Positions 7,201-8,723 of a stretch of DNA of 8,723 bases are shown here, piece after piece. Under the pieces are notes generated by a model, which did no database searches, was not told where the DNA came from, and was given only the letters and a program-made list of their open reading frames with translations. The position numbers and the translations under genes were made by a program. Numbering within the stretch: the first letter of the stretch is position 1; each line of letters opens with the position of its first letter. This DNA comes from an uncultured Oscillospiraceae bacterium. GTDB taxonomy: Bacteria > Bacillota > Clostridia > Oscillospirales > Oscillospiraceae. The stretch is taken from positions 1 to 8,723 of the forward strand of contig CAAEDD010000077.1 of the NCBI GenBank assembly GCA_900754515.1, read 5' to 3'.

Positions 7201-7229
7201 ACTATAAATTTCAAATAATAATAGGGCAA
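7201..7229 (-). promoter_or_regulatory. Candidate promoter of the metallophosphoesterase gene
   Basis: On the minus strand TTGCCC (7229-7224) and TATAGT (7206-7201) are separated by 17 bases. Start would fall near 7194, about 20 bases before the ATG. It lies within the 79-base gap divergent from the DUF1540 gene. No convincing plus-strand promoter is seen for the latter in the same gap. Confidence 0.4.
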
Positions 7230-7239
7230 ATCAATGATT

Positions 7240-7244
7240 GGAGG
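7240..7244 (+). promoter_or_regulatory. Ribosome binding site deciding the DUF1540 start
   Basis: GGAGG lies 7 bases before the ATG at 7252. An in-frame ATG at 7234 precedes this motif, with only AT-rich sequence before it, so it is not the start. Confidence 0.75.
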
Positions 7245-7251
7245 CTTAACC

Positions 7252-7428
7252 ATGAGCGAGAAAAGAAGTTCCGGTCCTAACCCCGGTGTGGGCTGCGACG
7301 TGACCAACTGCAAATACAACACCGTGGACTGCAAGTGCAGCGCCGCAAAAATCAACGTACAGAACGAAAAGGCCAGCACCAAGGGCGAGACCTACTGCTC
7401 CACATTCTGTCCCAGGGGCACCTGCTGA
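7252..7428 (+). CDS. DUF1540 small cysteine-rich protein
   Basis: A 58-residue protein and the only plus-strand gene in the window. It matches the DUF1540 pattern: Cys15-x-V-x-x-Cys20-x-Y-N, then Cys27 and Cys29, an A-x-x-I-x-V strand (about 32-36), and a C-terminal Cys49-x-T-F segment. Seven of the 58 residues are cysteine (15, 20, 27, 29, 49, 53, 58), and the last residue is one of them. Such spacing suggests a metal (zinc) site, but this is inference; the family has no established function. It is common in Clostridia. There is no signal peptide or membrane segment. It is divergent from the metallophosphoesterase and convergent with yraN, so it is a single-gene unit. Confidence 0.85.
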   Translation: MSEKRSSGPNPGVGCDVTNCKYNTVDCKCSAAKINVQNEKASTKGETYCSTFCPRGTC

Positions 7429-7433
7429 AAATT

Positions 7434-7450
7434 CCCCGGCCTGTCCGGGG
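7434..7450. terminator. Short GC hairpin between convergent DUF1540 gene and yraN
   Basis: CCCCGG (7434-7439) and CCGGGG (7445-7450) form a perfect 6-bp stem with a 5-base loop in the 33-base gap between the two convergent genes. On the minus strand it is followed by AATTTTC, a weak U-tract; on the plus strand there is none. It probably serves yraN more than the DUF1540 gene. Confidence 0.45.
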
Positions 7451-7461
7451 TACATAGTTAC

Positions 7462-7824
7462 TTATTGAAAAGCATCCTCTATGTGGTTTATCTCTATCCG
7501 ACGGCTTTTCTCCCCTTGCGGGGCATAGAGCTCGATAACGTCAAAGCGGGGCTGCATATCGCACTCGTGACAGCTGAGCCACAGCTCGGCAGCTGTTATA
7601 ATGCGCCGCTGCTTTGCCCTGTCCACAAATTCCCTAGCCTGGGCAAAAGCCGCATCCTTTCTAAGCTTTACCTCCACAAAGGCAACGTAGCCGTTCCGAC
7701 CGGCAATAATGTCGATCTCCCCAAAACGGCAGGAGAAATTTCTCTCCAATATCCTGTAGCCATGGCGTTGCAAATATCTTGCTGCCCTTTCCTCTCCCCA
7801 ATTGCCAAGACTTTTTCTGTCCAT
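7462..7824 (-). CDS. yraN: YraN, UPF0102 endonuclease-like protein
   Basis: A 120-residue member of the UPF0102/YraN family, which has a restriction-endonuclease-like fold; its cellular role is not settled. The nuclease-like motif is complete: E11 in the N-terminal helix (GEERAARYL), then E36-x-D38 in FGEIDII and E51-x-K53 in FVEVKLR. Length is normal. Its ATG overlaps the rnhB TGA by one base (TGATG) and it has only a weak ribosome binding site, so translation is probably coupled to rnhB. The rbgA-rnhB-yraN neighbourhood is common in Firmicutes and Clostridia. A short hairpin follows its TAA stop. Confidence 0.93.
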   Translation of the reverse strand: MDRKSLGNWGEERAARYLQRHGYRILERNFSCRFGEIDIIAGRNGYVAFVEVKLRKDAAFAQAREFVDRAKQRRIITAAELWLSCHECDMQPRFDVIELYAPQGEKSRRIEINHIEDAFQ

Positions 7825-8423
7825 CAGTGCATCTTTCTGAGGAAACTCAATCTGTGTATGGGGCTCGGTCCATACTCCCGCAGTGCCTCATAATGGAGTT
7901 TTGTGCCGTAGCCCTTATGCTGTCTGAAATGATATTGGGGATAGAGCTCGTCCATTTGCAGCATATAGCGGTCACGGCTTACCTTTGCCAGCACAGAGGC
8001 CGCTGCAATGTCTGCGCAGAGAGAGTCCCCCTTTACCACACATTGGCTATTCAGCTCTATACCGCTGTTTCTGTTGCCGTCTATCAGTGCAAGCTCCGGC
8101 TGTAGTTCAAGCTGGGCAATGGCCCGGTTCATAGCCAGAAAAGTGGCATTGAGGATGTTCAGCTCCTCTATTTCTTCTACGGTGGCAAAGGCGATCCCAT
8201 AGCTTAGGGCAGTTGTTTTTATAGGCTCAAAGAGCTCCTCCCGCTTTCTCTCCGTCAGCTTTTTTGAGTCGTTGAGTCCAGGTATAACTGCATCCCTGGG
8301 CAGAATGACGGCAGCGGCATATACCGGCCCCGCCAGTGGGCCCCGGCCTGCCTCATCCACGCCGCAGACAAGCTTATAGCCCTGGGAATATATCTGTTTT
8401 TCCAATTCCCATAAATCAGTCAT
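7824..8423 (-). CDS. rnhB: Ribonuclease HII
   Basis: RNase HII removes RNA from RNA-DNA hybrids and nicks at single ribonucleotides misplaced in DNA. The 199 residues carry the acidic active site: D23 and E24 in GVDEAGRGPLAGPV, D115 in LIDGN, and D133 in KGDSLCADIAAAS, with the spacing known from other HII enzymes. The NDSKKL (51-56) and HKGYGT (169-174) signatures are also present. The ATG at 8423 has GGAGG six bases upstream, and this lies inside the tail of rbgA. The expected rbgA stop (8418-8416) overlaps the first 8 bases of this gene. Length and motifs are normal and identification is secure. Confidence 0.96.
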   Translation of the reverse strand: MTDLWELEKQIYSQGYKLVCGVDEAGRGPLAGPVYAAAVILPRDAVIPGLNDSKKLTERKREELFEPIKTTALSYGIAFATVEEIEELNILNATFLAMNRAIAQLELQPELALIDGNRNSGIELNSQCVVKGDSLCADIAAASVLAKVSRDRYMLQMDELYPQYHFRQHKGYGTKLHYEALREYGPSPIHRLSFLRKMH

Positions 8424-8505
8424 CCGGCGCCTCCAGGCTCAGCCTTCCCAGCTTTCCCTCATGATATTCCCCCAGCAGGGTATTTGCCATGCGCTCAATA
8501 TCGTA
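8416..8505 (-). pseudogene. rbgA: In-frame tail of rbgA downstream of the premature stop
   Basis: The 29 codons after the TAA remain open in the same frame and end at TGA (8418-8416). They include LLGEYHEGKLGRLSLE, the family's normal C-terminal signature (a basic G-K-L-G-R segment near the end). They also contain the rnhB ribosome binding site, and the TGA overlaps the start of rnhB. There is no frameshift, so one base change accounts for the break. The only internal ATG (in E-R-M-A-N) has no ribosome binding site, so the segment is unlikely to be made alone. Confidence 0.75.
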
Positions 8506-8723
8506 TTACCCTTTTGAGACCAGAAAGCCCATTTTCTTTGCCGCCTGCTCCAGAAGTTCAAAACCGTTCATATCCGGGTCTGGAGCAAACTTATACCGCT
8601 CCTCGATTGCCTGCGGGTACATATCCCGCAGACGTATCATGAAGTTCGCCCCCAAGGTCTCCTTGTCCAGCACGTCGGATTTAATGGCATTGGTGATAGC
8701 CAGCATCTCCCCCACTTCCTGAC
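8506..8723 (-). CDS. rbgA: RbgA/YlqF ribosome-assembly GTPase, C-terminal part, with premature stop
   Basis: Only the 3' end is in the window; the GTPase domain lies beyond the right edge. In B. subtilis RbgA is a GTPase needed for late 50S assembly. The 71 visible codons read Q-E-V-G-E-M-L-A-I-T-N-A-I-K-S-D-V-L-D and on through RLRDMYPQAIEERYKF to KKMGFLVSKG, which matches the family's C-terminal helical domain. The frame then meets TAA at 8508-8506, although the following codons continue the family pattern. GTG at 8715 encodes an internal Val and is not a start. The gene is either truncated by a nonsense mutation or carries a one-base sequencing error. Confidence 0.8.
   Translation of the reverse strand, partial: QEVGEMLAITNAIKSDVLDKETLGANFMIRLRDMYPQAIEERYKFAPDPDMNGFELLEQAAKKMGFLVSKG

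Noticed and set aside
8485..8515. Recoding (selenocysteine, pyrrolysine or reassigned stop) at the rbgA TAA
   Set aside because: Known recoding of this kind uses UGA or UAG, and TAA, TAG and TGA all act as normal stops for other genes in the window.
1..8723. CRISPR array, insertion sequence, phage or defence system
   Set aside because: No direct-repeat array, transposase, integrase or defence gene is present; all genes are ordinary housekeeping types.

Overview
The window is a compact stretch of bacterial chromosome, almost wholly coding. It most likely comes from a low-to-moderate GC Firmicute of class Clostridia, possibly an Oscillospirales/Ruminococcaceae-type gut anaerobe. The evidence is the gene order tig-clpP-clpX-lon-engB, the rbgA(ylqF)-rnhB-yraN cluster, a DUF1540 cysteine-rich mini-protein and strong AGGAGG-type ribosome binding sites. 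The class is fairly secure; the family is a guess.

Layout, read along the minus strand (right to left), which carries every gene but one. (1) 8723-7462: the 3' end of rbgA (ribosome-assembly GTPase), rnhB (RNase HII) and yraN (UPF0102), with overlapping ends that suggest translational coupling. The rbgA frame is broken by an in-frame TAA 29 codons before the stop the family would be expected to use. (2) 7252-7428, plus strand: a 58-residue DUF1540 protein convergent with yraN, with a short GC-rich hairpin between them. (3) 7172-6483: a cytosolic metallophosphoesterase, with a candidate promoter in the 79-base divergent gap. (4) 6386-129: a protein quality-control operon, tig (trigger factor), clpP, clpX, lon and engB (ysxC). 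It has a good sigma-A-type promoter upstream of tig, a perfect 11-bp hairpin between clpP and clpX, and a hairpin after engB. (5) 1-90: no recognisable gene, but a candidate promoter pointing out of the left edge.

The operon links protein birth and death: trigger factor meets nascent chains at the ribosome, ClpXP and Lon are the ATP-dependent cytosolic proteases, and EngB helps mature the 50S subunit. RbgA, also a 50S GTPase, sits in the neighbouring cluster. All main enzymes keep their catalytic residues. I see no CRISPR, transposon, phage, tRNA or rRNA, and no evidence for a previously undescribed system. The observations most worth checking are the premature stop in rbgA, the clpP-clpX hairpin, and a dyad inside the tig promoter.
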